Positions 26,439-35,949 of a stretch of 64,000 nt of DNA are shown here, in pieces. Both the position numbers and the translations under genes were made by a program. Position 1 is the first letter of the stretch. Each line of letters starts with the position of its first letter. The notes under the pieces are model-generated. The model was not told the DNA's origin. It saw nothing but the letters and a program-made list of their open reading frames with translations, and searched no databases. This stretch comes from BJGO01 sp039810885 (GTDB taxonomy: Bacteria > Bacteroidota > Bacteroidia > Chitinophagales > UBA10324): assembly GCA_039810885.1 (NCBI GenBank), contig JBDHXV010000003.1:38847-102846 (forward strand). Direction: 5' to 3'.

Positions 26439-28154
26439 ATGCCCGAAGCGATACAAAACAAAAGATGGGTGCTGCGGAGTTTTGATACCGCTTTAGCAAG
26501 AAAATTACAGGAGGAACTTAAGATTCATCCTACCTTGGCTCAACTGCTTGTACAGCGTGGTGTTACCTCTTTCGAAGATGCAAAAACATTTTTCAGACCG
26601 TCGTTGGAGCATCTGCATAATCCGTTCTTAATGCTGGATATGGAGAAAGCCATCGATCGCATTAATGAAGCCATGATGAATAATGAAAAAATTTTAATTT
26701 ATGGAGATTATGATGTGGACGGTACAACTTCAGTGGCCTTGGTCTATTCTTTTTTAAAAAAACAATATCCTAATCTGGATTATTACATCCCCGACCGGTA
26801 TAAAGAAGGATATGGCATCTCGGTGCAAGGTATAGATTGGGCAAAGAAGAATAACTTTAAACTCGTTATCGCATTGGATTGTGGAATTAAAGCAATCGAT
26901 AAAATTGATTATGCGAATTCCCTCGGAGTGGACTTTATTATCTGCGATCACCACTTGCCCGGAGATAAGATTCCTGCAGCCGTTGCCGTGCTCGACCCCA
27001 AACGCATGGATTGTAATTATCCCTATGAAGAGCTAAGTGGGTGTGGCATTGGCTTTAAACTGTTGCAAGCTTATGCACAACGCCATCAGATTCCTTTTGA
27101 GGAGTTAATCCCCTATCTTGATTTAGTTGTTGTAAGCATTGCCTCCGACATAGTGCCGATTACCGGAGAAAACCGTACGCTTGCCTTCTTTGGTTTAAAG
27201 CTGTTGAATGATTCTCCTCGCGAAGGATTAAAGGCCCTGTTGGAATCATCTGTAAGTAAAAAAGAAATCACCATAAGTGATATCGTATTCATTATTGGCC
27301 CACGGATAAATGCCGCCGGACGTATTGACGATGCGCGTAATGCAGTCAAACTTCTTCTCTCAGAGTCCAGGCACACGGCAGGAAATAATGCGGAATTATT
27401 AAATCAAAAAAATACGGAGCGACGCCAGTTTGATATGGACATCACCAAAGAGGCCTTAGCCATTTTGGAAGAAGATGAAATCTTTACACATAGGAAATCT
27501 ACGGTCTTATTTCGGGAATACTGGCATAAGGGAGTTATCGGAATCGTAGCCTCACGTCTGATGGAAACACATTACAAACCAACGATTATACTGACTGAAA
27601 GTAACGGACTGGCATCAGGCTCTGCTCGTTCTATTGCAGGATATGATATTTATTCGGCAATAAAGGAATGTAGTGACCTGTTGGAACAGTTTGGCGGACA
27701 CATGTATGCTGCCGGGCTAACAATGAAGTTGAGTAATGTAGAGAAATTCATTGAACGCTTCGAAGAAGTCGTTTCATCTACAATTGATGTGACGTTACTA
27801 ACCCCGGAAATTACTATTGATGAAGAGATACGTTTAAAAGACATTACTCCATCATTTTACAATATACTAAAACAGTTTGCACCGTTTGGTCCGGAAAATA
27901 TGAAGCCGGTGTTTGTTACGCGCAATCTGCGCGATACAGGGTACAGCCGCATCGTGGGCAATGATCACTTGAAAGTTTCTTTAAAAGATGATGAAAAATA
28001 TTCTGGCAATGGTATTGCTTTTGGTATGGCACGCTTCGAAGAACTTATTCGTAAAGATGCCGTTGACATTGTCTATACCATTGAAGAAAACGAATGGCGT
28101 CAGGAAGTGCGAATAGATTTAATGATAAAGGATATAAAATCGCATAATTCTTAA
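26439..28154 (+). CDS. recJ: Single-stranded-DNA-specific exonuclease RecJ
   Basis: The 571-residue length is normal for RecJ. The DHH motifs are clear: ILIYGDYDVDGTTSVAL (about residue 88), ALDCGIKA, IICDHHLPGD, and VSIASDIVPITGENR. The DHHA1 part has GIVASRLMETHYKPTIILTE and FGGHMYAAGLTM, and the OB domain follows (FAPFGPENMKPVFVTRN). It degrades single-stranded DNA 5' to 3' in recombination and mismatch repair. The stop codon is 1 bp before the lptB start, so the two genes are cotranscribed. Confidence 0.95.
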   Translation: MPEAIQNKRWVLRSFDTALARKLQEELKIHPTLAQLLVQRGVTSFEDAKTFFRPSLEHLHNPFLMLDMEKAIDRINEAMMNNEKILIYGDYDVDGTTSVALVYSFLKKQYPNLDYYIPDRYKEGYGISVQGIDWAKKNNFKLVIALDCGIKAIDKIDYANSLGVDFIICDHHLPGDKIPAAVAVLDPKRMDCNYPYEELSGCGIGFKLLQAYAQRHQIPFEELIPYLDLVVVSIASDIVPITGENRTLAFFGLKLLNDSPREGLKALLESSVSKKEITISDIVFIIGPRINAAGRIDDARNAVKLLLSESRHTAGNNAELLNQKNTERRQFDMDITKEALAILEEDEIFTHRKSTVLFREYWHKGVIGIVASRLMETHYKPTIILTESNGLASGSARSIAGYDIYSAIKECSDLLEQFGGHMYAAGLTMKLSNVEKFIERFEEVVSSTIDVTLLTPEITIDEEIRLKDITPSFYNILKQFAPFGPENMKPVFVTRNLRDTGYSRIVGNDHLKVSLKDDEKYSGNGIAFGMARFEELIRKDAVDIVYTIEENEWRQEVRIDLMIKDIKSHNS

Positions 28155-28155
28155 T

Positions 28156-28905
28156 ATGAGTTACAGTCGCCTTTTTACAGTCGGGCTATATAAATCGTAT
28201 CGTGGGCGAAGAGTGGTAAATGATGTAAGCGTGGAAGTAAAACAAGGAGAGATTGTTGGGCTACTGGGACCTAACGGAGCCGGGAAGACAACAACATTTT
28301 ATATGATGGTTGGCCTGGTTCGCCCCGATAGTGGCTCCATATTTATTGATCAAACGGAATTAACGCAAGATCCCATGTATAGGCGTGCGCAAAAAGGTAT
28401 AGGCTATTTGCCGCAAGAAGCATCCATTTTTAGAAAGCTAAGTGTTGAAGATAATATTATGGCAGTGCTGGAGCTTACATCATTAAACAAATCAGAACAA
28501 AAAGAAAAGCTCGAATCTTTAATTCACGAGTTTGGATTAAATCACATACGAACCAATCGAGGTGATTTATTGTCAGGCGGAGAACGTCGTCGCACAGAAA
28601 TCGCAAGAGCCTTAGCCACCGATCCTAAATTTATTTTGTTGGATGAACCGTTTGCAGGCATTGACCCTATTGCAGTTGAAGACATTCAATACATTGTAGC
28701 TAAACTGAAATATCGAAATATAGGAGTACTGATTACAGACCACAATGTGCAAGAAACTTTATCCATAACCGACCGAGCCTATTTATTATTTGAAGGGAAG
28801 ATCTTGAAAAGTGGAACGGCAGAGGAGTTAGCTGAAGATGAGCAAGTGCGCACGGTTTATTTGGGTAAAAACTTTGAGCTGCGAAGAAAGAAAATGGAAT
28901 TTTAA
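28156..28905 (+). CDS. lptB: LPS export ABC transporter ATP-binding protein
   Basis: The 249-residue protein has Walker A GPNGAGKTTTFYMMVGL near residue 39, the Q-loop GYLPQEASIFRKLSVEDNI, signature LSGGERRRTEIARAL, Walker B ILLDEPFAGIDPIAV and the H-loop ITDHNVQETL. These are LptB-specific in detail (FYMMVGL, EASIFRKL). It powers the LptFG complex that moves lipopolysaccharide from the inner membrane to the outer membrane. The other lpt genes are not in the window. It follows recJ with 1 bp between. Confidence 0.93.
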   Translation: MSYSRLFTVGLYKSYRGRRVVNDVSVEVKQGEIVGLLGPNGAGKTTTFYMMVGLVRPDSGSIFIDQTELTQDPMYRRAQKGIGYLPQEASIFRKLSVEDNIMAVLELTSLNKSEQKEKLESLIHEFGLNHIRTNRGDLLSGGERRRTEIARALATDPKFILLDEPFAGIDPIAVEDIQYIVAKLKYRNIGVLITDHNVQETLSITDRAYLLFEGKILKSGTAEELAEDEQVRTVYLGKNFELRRKKMEF

Positions 28906-28942
28906 TTAAACCATTTTATACAAACCTTGTCAAAGGTACTTT

Positions 28943-30220
28943 ATGAGAAAAGCCCTACTTGCACTCTTGTTACTGTTTACTCTTGACACGCAAGCACAAA
29001 GTCTTTACTTCCCGCCCATATCCGGCAACCAGTGGCAAACGCTTGACCCAACGGAACTTGGTTGGTGTTCCGATAGCATCAATGCATTATATAACTTACT
29101 GCAACAAACCAACACGAAGTCATTCCTTGTATTGAAAGACGGTAAGATCGTACTCGAAAAATATTTTGACTCTTTTACGGCAGACAGCTTTTGGTATTGG
29201 GCTTCGGCAGGGAAAACACTTACCGCCTTTACCTTAGGTCTAGCAGCAGAACAACACCTGGTTGATTTACTATCCCCTGTATCTCAATACTTGGGGGCAG
29301 GCTGGTCCTCTGCGCCACCAGATAAAGAACAACAGATTACAGTTCGCAATCTGTTAACCATGACTTCGGGTCTTAATGATGACGTTTCTAACCCTGATTG
29401 TACTCAGCCTGCTTGCCTGCAATATCTTACTGATGCAGGGGCACGATGGGCTTATCACAATGCCCCCTATACCCTATTACACGAGGTGATTGACAGTGCA
29501 GCAGGAAATTTCAATATATTATTTAACAATCAACTTCGCAATAAAATCGGAATGAATGGCTTTTGGGCCACGATGGATATGTACAATAAGGTTTACATCA
29601 GCAACATGCGCTCTATGGCACGCTTCGGATTATTATTACTGAATAAAGGCATCTGGAACAACGATACGCTCCTGCACAATGAAACTTATTTTAACGAGAT
29701 GACGAACACGTCACAAAATCTGAATCTGTCTTATGGCTATTTAACTTGGTTAAATGGTAAAGTGTCTTTTATGATTCCGGGTTCCCAATTAGTCCTCCCG
29801 GGGCCAATCATACCGGATGCGCCAAATGATATGTTCATGGCCTTAGGAAAGAATGACCAGAAGATACATGTGGTACCCTCTCGCGGCATCGTTGTCGTGC
29901 GAATGGGAAATGCCGCCTACGCCGATCAGCTTGTACCTATGGTGCTCGATAAAGAAATTTGGAAGAAACTGAATAATATGTCTTGCACGTCAACGACCAA
30001 TCAGGTCATTCAAACGGAGTATCATCTGATTAAATCAATTTCTCAAGAACAATTAACACTTTCACAAGATGCTCAATTTAGACCATTCATTATTTTTAAT
30101 ATGCAAGGGCAAGAAGTAATTAGCGGAGCCTATACTTCGCCAATTGACTTGCGCACCCTGCCGCAGGGTGCTTATCTCATCTGGTGCAATGGAAGCACTC
30201 GTTTATTTTCAAAATTTTAA
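28943..30220 (+). CDS. Secreted class C beta-lactamase-like serine hydrolase with T9SS tail
   Basis: The 425-residue protein begins with a signal peptide (MRKALLALLLLFTLDTQAQ). The SxxK nucleophile motif is SAGK in YWASAGKTLTAFTLGL near residue 90. NLLTMTSGLNDD and the Tyr-containing WAYHNAPYTLLHEV follow, as in penicillin-recognising hydrolases. The last ~75 residues (QDAQFRPFIIFNMQGQEVISG ... LPQGAYLIWCN) look like a type A T9SS sorting domain. It probably acts at or outside the cell surface on an ester or amide; antibiotic resistance cannot be inferred. Its end is 6 bp from the convergent receptor gene. Confidence 0.82.
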   Translation: MRKALLALLLLFTLDTQAQSLYFPPISGNQWQTLDPTELGWCSDSINALYNLLQQTNTKSFLVLKDGKIVLEKYFDSFTADSFWYWASAGKTLTAFTLGLAAEQHLVDLLSPVSQYLGAGWSSAPPDKEQQITVRNLLTMTSGLNDDVSNPDCTQPACLQYLTDAGARWAYHNAPYTLLHEVIDSAAGNFNILFNNQLRNKIGMNGFWATMDMYNKVYISNMRSMARFGLLLLNKGIWNNDTLLHNETYFNEMTNTSQNLNLSYGYLTWLNGKVSFMIPGSQLVLPGPIIPDAPNDMFMALGKNDQKIHVVPSRGIVVVRMGNAAYADQLVPMVLDKEIWKKLNNMSCTSTTNQVIQTEYHLIKSISQEQLTLSQDAQFRPFIIFNMQGQEVISGAYTSPIDLRTLPQGAYLIWCNGSTRLFSKF

Positions 30221-30226
30221 AACGAT

Positions 30227-32647
30227 TTATTCACCACCGCCTCCTCCGCCAAAGTCATCTATAAGAGTCTTCTTTCGCTGCATCGAATTCTCATTCCCGC
30301 CAAAACGGTAGCTGAAGCCAATTAAGAAAATGCGGCTTTGACGGTTGTATGTAACACTCTGCGATATATTCTCATACTGAGAGTTCACACGAAAACGTCT
30401 TGTATTGAAAATATCATTTAACCCCACTGTTATTGAGCCGTGTTTCTTTAAAATATCCTTTTTTAAAGAAATATCCGAAGAGTACATAGATAATATTCTT
30501 CCTTGAAGCGTAATGAAAGGAGAATTGTAATATCCCGAAATCTGAAGGTCAATAAAGCCTTTTGCAGGTCTCATAATGGTCAGAAGCTTGCCGGTCCAGG
30601 CCCATCCTTGACTACGCACTAATCCACCGACACCATCGCTATTGATGTTAATGGAATATAAATTACCACTAAGTGTAGTGTTAACCCATCTTGCCCATTC
30701 GGCTCTCCACATCCCCTCTGCTCCGGTGTTCATAGTAGATTGAATGTTTTGAATTTGAACCGTTGAAATAAATCCTTCCGTAACACGTATGCGTTGAATC
30801 TTATTCAGTGTTTGACGCATATACAATGTGGCACTCAGAGAATGCGCAGTACTGTTCCAATGGCTGCCGAGTTCAAAAGCGTGAATCATTTCGGGTAATA
30901 CATCCGGGTTGCCGCGCATTTGATTATTTGGGTCGTTGTTAAATGGATACGGATTCAATACAAAGACCGAAGGGCGGTTAATTCTCTTTGTGTATGAAGC
31001 AAAAACACTAAAGTGATCGCTTATTTTCCTGGTAAGAAAAAGAGATGGAAAAAAGTTCAAGTAACGGGCGTTAAAGTCATCACTTCTTTGCAGCACACTG
31101 AAACTGCGATATGATTGCTCTGCACGCAATCCCATCCGAACATTTAGCTTGTGAATATTGCCCGATAACATACCATAGGCCGCATAGATTTGATCACGAT
31201 ATTTAATGGAGCTGCTTGATGTATCGGCCATCCAGATTCCCTCTTCGTTGCGCTCGCCGAAGTAACGGTTATCTATAAAACGAAAAGTACCTTTTAGACC
31301 ACTTTCCAGTTTCCAATCTTTAATAAGAGGCTGCTCATAATCCACTTGTGCCACCACAATGTCATTCTTATTATCATATATCGTATGTGACCCGATCCAA
31401 GTGCTGTCTATCCATGTTCCATCGGGCAATAGATTATAATTGTTTCCATCTATCGTCTTATAGTCATTATCTCTGCTCCATGCAGCAGCGGCCGTCAAGA
31501 TTTGCGAGGGCTTTGTAAATTGTCTTCGATAGTTAAGCGTATGCTCAAAGTTGAAAGACGGATTAACAATACGATTCTTTAATATACGATGCAATAAATA
31601 AGAACCAACAGCGTCTTGTGCGATATAAGTATAGGTTTCATCATCGGTTTGGTGCTCGCTTCCCCAAAGTGTACTTAGGCTTAATGAGTGCTTCTCATTC
31701 AAGTTAATATCGATTCCTGCACGAAAAGATAAATTATGCGGATAGCTCATGGAGTTTTCTTTTTGCGAATAAAGAAACGGATTGCTTTCCAGGGCATAGT
31801 CTCGGTTGATCTGATGCCGTCCGTAAACCGGGTAGTAACGATAATTCGCATTAATAAATGTGTTTATCTTTTTACTGCGATAATTTCCATTGAGCCCCAA
31901 CACCGTCTTATCCCACAACCCGTAAGAAGTATTGATAAGCGCATTACTGCCTCGCTTAGAGTCTTTTTTCAAAATAATATTGATGATTCCGTTTGACCCA
32001 TCGGCATCATACTTTGAAGAGGGGTTGGTAATTACCTCAATCTTTTCAATACTCGATGCATTTATTTGTTGCAATAAACTTCCGCCATTGCCGCTTAGAG
32101 CAGAAGGCTTTCCGTCTATTAAGATTGTAACAGCACCTTCTCCTCGTAAATTGATATTCCCATCCTGATCTGTGGTCACAGAAGGAATCTGTTGTAAAAC
32201 ATCAGAAGCACTGGCTCCAGGATTTAATAAGGGGTCAACGGTAAATACTTTCTTCTCGGCATTTGATGTAATCACACTTCGTTCGGCAGTAATAATGACT
32301 TCTTTCTTTGTAATCCCTTGAGGTTGCATAATCAGCGTATTCAATTGAATTTGTTCTCCTTTTTTTATAGAAACATTCGGTGTCCACAGTGTTTGATAAC
32401 CAAGAAAAGAAATACGCAGCAGATAAGTGCCTGCAGGGATTTGCTCAATATGAAAAAGTCCGTCTTCTTGTGTTATATAACCACTGACGACACTCGAATC
32501 GCTACGTAATAGATTTACCGTTGCAAAGGCCAAAGGCTTCTTGCTTACTCCATCCGTTATACGTCCTTGAATGCTGCCCTGTGCCCACAAACTTGCTGAA
32601 TAACCTGTGAGGAAGAAGAGGGCGAGAAGGATAAGTTTTTTTAACAT
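30227..32647 (-). CDS. Outer-membrane beta-barrel TonB-dependent receptor-like protein
   Basis: The start at 32647 gives a proper signal peptide (MLKKLILLALFFLTGYSASLWAQ) and 806 residues; upstream in-frame codons run into the divergent gene. A CarboxypepD-regulatory-like domain (GRITDGVSKKPLAFATVNLLRSD) is followed by a plug (ASDVLQQIPSVTTDQDGNINLRGEGAVTILIDGKPSAL ... IEVITNPSSKYDADGSNGIINIIL). A barrel rich in aromatic strands ends in FLIGFSYRFGG. This subgroup (outer membrane beta-barrel family) lacks a SusD partner here. The transported ligand is unknown. The C-terminus ends in a poly-Gly tail. Confidence 0.88.
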   Translation of the reverse strand: MLKKLILLALFFLTGYSASLWAQGSIQGRITDGVSKKPLAFATVNLLRSDSSVVSGYITQEDGLFHIEQIPAGTYLLRISFLGYQTLWTPNVSIKKGEQIQLNTLIMQPQGITKKEVIITAERSVITSNAEKKVFTVDPLLNPGASASDVLQQIPSVTTDQDGNINLRGEGAVTILIDGKPSALSGNGGSLLQQINASSIEKIEVITNPSSKYDADGSNGIINIILKKDSKRGSNALINTSYGLWDKTVLGLNGNYRSKKINTFINANYRYYPVYGRHQINRDYALESNPFLYSQKENSMSYPHNLSFRAGIDINLNEKHSLSLSTLWGSEHQTDDETYTYIAQDAVGSYLLHRILKNRIVNPSFNFEHTLNYRRQFTKPSQILTAAAAWSRDNDYKTIDGNNYNLLPDGTWIDSTWIGSHTIYDNKNDIVVAQVDYEQPLIKDWKLESGLKGTFRFIDNRYFGERNEEGIWMADTSSSSIKYRDQIYAAYGMLSGNIHKLNVRMGLRAEQSYRSFSVLQRSDDFNARYLNFFPSLFLTRKISDHFSVFASYTKRINRPSVFVLNPYPFNNDPNNQMRGNPDVLPEMIHAFELGSHWNSTAHSLSATLYMRQTLNKIQRIRVTEGFISTVQIQNIQSTMNTGAEGMWRAEWARWVNTTLSGNLYSININSDGVGGLVRSQGWAWTGKLLTIMRPAKGFIDLQISGYYNSPFITLQGRILSMYSSDISLKKDILKKHGSITVGLNDIFNTRRFRVNSQYENISQSVTYNRQSRIFLIGFSYRFGGNENSMQRKKTLIDDFGGGGGGE

Positions 32648-32652
32648 CGTTT

Positions 32653-32683
32653 CAAAAATAGTTTTTAGACTATAAAAGTTCAA
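32653..32683 (-). promoter_or_regulatory. Promoter of the receptor gene
   Basis: On the minus strand, TTG (32683-32681), a 20-bp spacer and TATTTTTG (32660-32653) match the Bacteroidota -33/-7 consensus exactly. The -7 element ends 5 nt before the ATG at 32647, so the transcript would be leaderless or nearly so. Confidence 0.6.
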
Positions 32684-32684
32684 G

Positions 32685-32714
32685 TTATGCTTCTTAGCAG
32701 GAACAATACCTTTG
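32685..32714 (+). promoter_or_regulatory. Promoter of the urocanase gene
   Basis: TTA at 32685-32687 (one mismatch to TTG), a 19-bp spacer and an exact TACCTTTG at 32707-32714. The start codon is 24 bp downstream. Its -33 element lies 1 bp from the -33 element of the divergent receptor promoter. Confidence 0.5.
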
Positions 32715-32738
32715 CGCATCTGCCAAAGCTTCCTTCTT

Positions 32739-34769
32739 ATGAGTAAGAAAACGAAAACGTCAACAAAAGAAATAACGGCACAAGAGTTCAGAAACATTGT
32801 GCTGCAAGGCATTCCCGATAAACTGCCTTCGCCAAAGCCCTATGATCAGGTAGTTAATCATGCGCCACGGCGAAAGGATATCCTCTCGGCAGAGGAAAAG
32901 AAACTCGCACTGCGCAATGCCTTGCGCTATTTCCCTTCAAAATTTCATAAACTATTAATAAAAGAATTTAGAGAAGAGTTGAAGGCCTATGGCCGCATAT
33001 ATATGTACCGCTTTAGGCCCGATTACAAAATTTATGCACGCCCCATAAAAGACTATCCTGCAAAAAATCAGCAATCTGCAGCGATCATGCACATGCTCAG
33101 CAATAATCTGGATTATGCCGTGGCTCAGCACCCGCACGAGTTGATTACCTACGGAGGTAATGGAGCTGTATTTCAAAACTGGGCGCAATACCTCCTTACG
33201 ATGAAATATCTCGCTACGATGAGCGATGAGCAAACGCTGGTGCTTTATAGTGGTCACCCGCTCGGCTTGTTTCCATCACATAAAGACGCTCCTCGCGTGG
33301 TTATTACTAACGGAATGATGATACCTAACTACAGCAAGCCCGATGATTGGGAGAGATTTAATGCTCTCGGCGTAACACAATATGGTCAGATGACAGCCGG
33401 CTCCTTTATGTATATCGGCCCTCAAGGTATAGTGCACGGAACAACCATTACGGTAATGAATGCAGCGCGTATGAAAGTGAAGCATCAGAATCAGGGATTG
33501 TTATTTGTAACTGCCGGGCTTGGCGGTATGAGCGGGGCGCAACCTAAAGCAGCAAAGATTGCGGGCCTGGCAAGCATCACGGCAGAAGTTAATGAGAAGG
33601 CCACGAACAAACGGCTGGAACAAGGTTGGGTAGATCTTGTATTTGAAGATGTGGATAAAGCGATTGATTGCGCCTTGGAAGCACGCTCGAAAAAAAAGGC
33701 TTTATCTATAGCCTATCAAGGGAATGTGGTGGATTTATGGGAGCGCTTGTCGCAGTGCAAAGTACAAGTGGACATCGGCACGGATCAAACGTCATTACAC
33801 AACCCTTGGGCAGGCGGCTATTACCCTGCCGGCTTTTCTTATACAGAATCTAACCGGATGATGGCCGAAAGCCCGACAAGATTTAAAGAAGAAGTGCAAA
33901 AAACATTGCGTCGTCATGCGGCCGCTATTAATTTATTAACCGCCACAGGGATGTATTTTTTTGATTATGGAAACGCCTTTCTATTAGAAGCATCTCGTGC
34001 AGGAGCTGATGTAAAAGGCACGAACAAAGAATTTCGCTACCCTTCTTATGTACAAGATATTCTGGGACCCAAGTGCTTCGATTATGGCTTTGGCCCTTTT
34101 CGTTGGGTATGCACCAGTGCCGATGAGCATGACTTGGTGCTAACGGATAAACTTGCATTGGATGTGATGAGAAAGATGATGAAACACGCCCCTAAAGAAA
34201 TTAAGCAGCAGTTGAACGATAACATACAATGGATAGATCATGCACAACAAAACAAATTAGTAGTGGGGTCGCAGGCGCGCATCCTTTATGCCGATTCGGA
34301 AGGACGCATAAAGATTGCAGAGGCATTTAACAAAGCCATCAAAGCAAAAAAAATTAAAGCACCGGTGGTATTGGGTCGCGATCATCACGATGTGTCGGGT
34401 ACGGATTCGCCATATCGCGAAACATCTAATATCTATGACGGTTCGCGATTTACGGCTGATATGGCTGTGCATAATTTTGTAGGAGACTCGTTTCGTGGTG
34501 CTACTTGGGTTTCGTTACATAATGGCGGCGGAGTAGGGTGGGGCGAGGTCATAAACGGCGGTTTCGGTTTAGTGCTGGATGGTTCTAAAGATGCTGAACG
34601 CCGTTTAAAGAGCATGTTGTTTTGGGATGTCAATAACGGAATAGCCCGCCGCGCCTGGGCGCGCAACAAAGAAGCCCTATATGCTATACAACGCGAAATG
34701 AAACGCAGCAAAGCGTTACAGATTACCATGCCGAACCTGGTCAAGGAAGATTTGCTTGAAGAACAATAA
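32739..34769 (+). CDS. hutU: Urocanate hydratase (long form)
   Basis: I chose ATG 32739 (MSKKTKTSTKEITAQEF) since the codons before it lie in the promoter. The 676-residue protein is of the longer Bacteroidota urocanase type. Typical segments are ITYGGNGAVFQNWAQY, LYSGHPLGLFPSH, GLGGMSGAQPKAAKIAG (NAD+-binding region), DQTSLHNPWAGGYYPAG, GRDHHDVSGTDSPYRET and SLHNGGGVGWGEVINGG. It converts urocanate to imidazolonepropionate in histidine breakdown. The partner genes hutH, hutI and formiminotransferase are absent from the window, which is unusual for a hut locus. Confidence 0.92.
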   Translation: MSKKTKTSTKEITAQEFRNIVLQGIPDKLPSPKPYDQVVNHAPRRKDILSAEEKKLALRNALRYFPSKFHKLLIKEFREELKAYGRIYMYRFRPDYKIYARPIKDYPAKNQQSAAIMHMLSNNLDYAVAQHPHELITYGGNGAVFQNWAQYLLTMKYLATMSDEQTLVLYSGHPLGLFPSHKDAPRVVITNGMMIPNYSKPDDWERFNALGVTQYGQMTAGSFMYIGPQGIVHGTTITVMNAARMKVKHQNQGLLFVTAGLGGMSGAQPKAAKIAGLASITAEVNEKATNKRLEQGWVDLVFEDVDKAIDCALEARSKKKALSIAYQGNVVDLWERLSQCKVQVDIGTDQTSLHNPWAGGYYPAGFSYTESNRMMAESPTRFKEEVQKTLRRHAAAINLLTATGMYFFDYGNAFLLEASRAGADVKGTNKEFRYPSYVQDILGPKCFDYGFGPFRWVCTSADEHDLVLTDKLALDVMRKMMKHAPKEIKQQLNDNIQWIDHAQQNKLVVGSQARILYADSEGRIKIAEAFNKAIKAKKIKAPVVLGRDHHDVSGTDSPYRETSNIYDGSRFTADMAVHNFVGDSFRGATWVSLHNGGGVGWGEVINGGFGLVLDGSKDAERRLKSMLFWDVNNGIARRAWARNKEALYAIQREMKRSKALQITMPNLVKEDLLEEQ

Positions 34770-34866
34770 TTTGTTGAATCTGTCCCCTACGGCTCTCACT
34801 CGTAAGTAGCTATAGTTACTAAGTATTGCACCAATAACGTATCACTTTGCATAAAGAGTCAAACGT

Positions 34867-35859
34867 ATGAGAACACGTGTTTTAGTTACCGGCGCATCGG
34901 GAAGTATAGGTATAGAAGTATTAGAGCAATTACGGCAACACAAGTCGCAGTTTGTGATTTCTGTTTTCGACCGAGAAACTCCAAAGAGCAAAAAAGTTTT
35001 CAATAAATACAAAAATGATATTCAAGTTTATTATGGTGATATCAGAAACAGCACAGATACTATAGACCCATGTAAAAACCAAGATTTCGTTATTCATTTG
35101 GCGGCACTTATCCCGCCGGCAGCTTATGCTAACAAAACGTTAACGCATGATATTAATGTCCTCGGCACAAAAAATTTAATCTCTAACCTTGAGAAATTTT
35201 CGCCTCATGCCTTTCTTGCTTATAGTTCCTCTGTAGCGGTATATGGCGATCGGCTGTCAAATATCTTTATAAAAGTTACAGACCCGCCCCAGCTTTCCGA
35301 TAGCGACAATTATGCAGCATCAAAAATTGAAGCGGAGGAAATAATCAAGAACTCGAAACTTCGATGGACTATTTTCAGGCTTTCGGCAATAATGGGTGCA
35401 GGCAATCATGAGATTTCGCCTATTATTTTTCTGATGCCCCTCGAAACTCCTATGGAAATAACAACTCCCGAAGATGCGGCGCGTGCTTTTGTTCATGCGA
35501 TTCCACATCAAGATGAAATACACGGTAAGGTGTTTAATCTTGGCGGAGGGGAAAAGAACAGGATTCTCTACAAAGATTTATTACAAGGTAATTTCAAACT
35601 CTACGGACTGGGTGATTTAGACTTTCCCGATACTGCGTTTGCCAAGGATAATTACCACTGCGGCTACTATGCCGATGGGGACGAATTAGAAAATATACTG
35701 CACTTCAGGAAAGACACAGTGGGCACGTATTTCCAAAAGGTAAAAGAGAGCATTCATCCGCTGCAATATTTCTCAACGTTTATAGTCAAAAACTTGGTTA
35801 AAAAATCAATGCTAAAAAAGTCACAGCCTTATACTTCCTACAAAAAGGCTATGATTTAG
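34867..35859 (+). CDS. NAD-dependent epimerase/dehydratase family protein
   Basis: The 330-residue protein has the extended short-chain dehydrogenase fold. The N-terminal nucleotide loop is VLVTGASGSIGIEVLEQL, then YYGDIRN and HLAALIPPAAYANK. The active-site YxxxK is YAASK near residue 151, preceded by YSSSVAVYGD. The C-terminal substrate lobe ends with basic residues. The substrate is likely a nucleotide sugar or similar, but nothing nearby identifies it. It has a 97-bp upstream gap and a 90-bp gap before the convergent helicase gene. Confidence 0.85.
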   Translation: MRTRVLVTGASGSIGIEVLEQLRQHKSQFVISVFDRETPKSKKVFNKYKNDIQVYYGDIRNSTDTIDPCKNQDFVIHLAALIPPAAYANKTLTHDINVLGTKNLISNLEKFSPHAFLAYSSSVAVYGDRLSNIFIKVTDPPQLSDSDNYAASKIEAEEIIKNSKLRWTIFRLSAIMGAGNHEISPIIFLMPLETPMEITTPEDAARAFVHAIPHQDEIHGKVFNLGGGEKNRILYKDLLQGNFKLYGLGDLDFPDTAFAKDNYHCGYYADGDELENILHFRKDTVGTYFQKVKESIHPLQYFSTFIVKNLVKKSMLKKSQPYTSYKKAMI

Positions 35860-35949
35860 TAAATATCAGTAATCTAAAGTGTTCATTTAATAGTCTTGAA
35901 CTTTGATTTTAATGATTTTTTGATGGGCTATGATTTTTTCATTGACATT

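Noticed and set aside
33650..33658. Perfect DnaA box TGTGGATAA
   Set aside because: Single copy inside the urocanase coding sequence; no cluster, so chance occurrence is enough.
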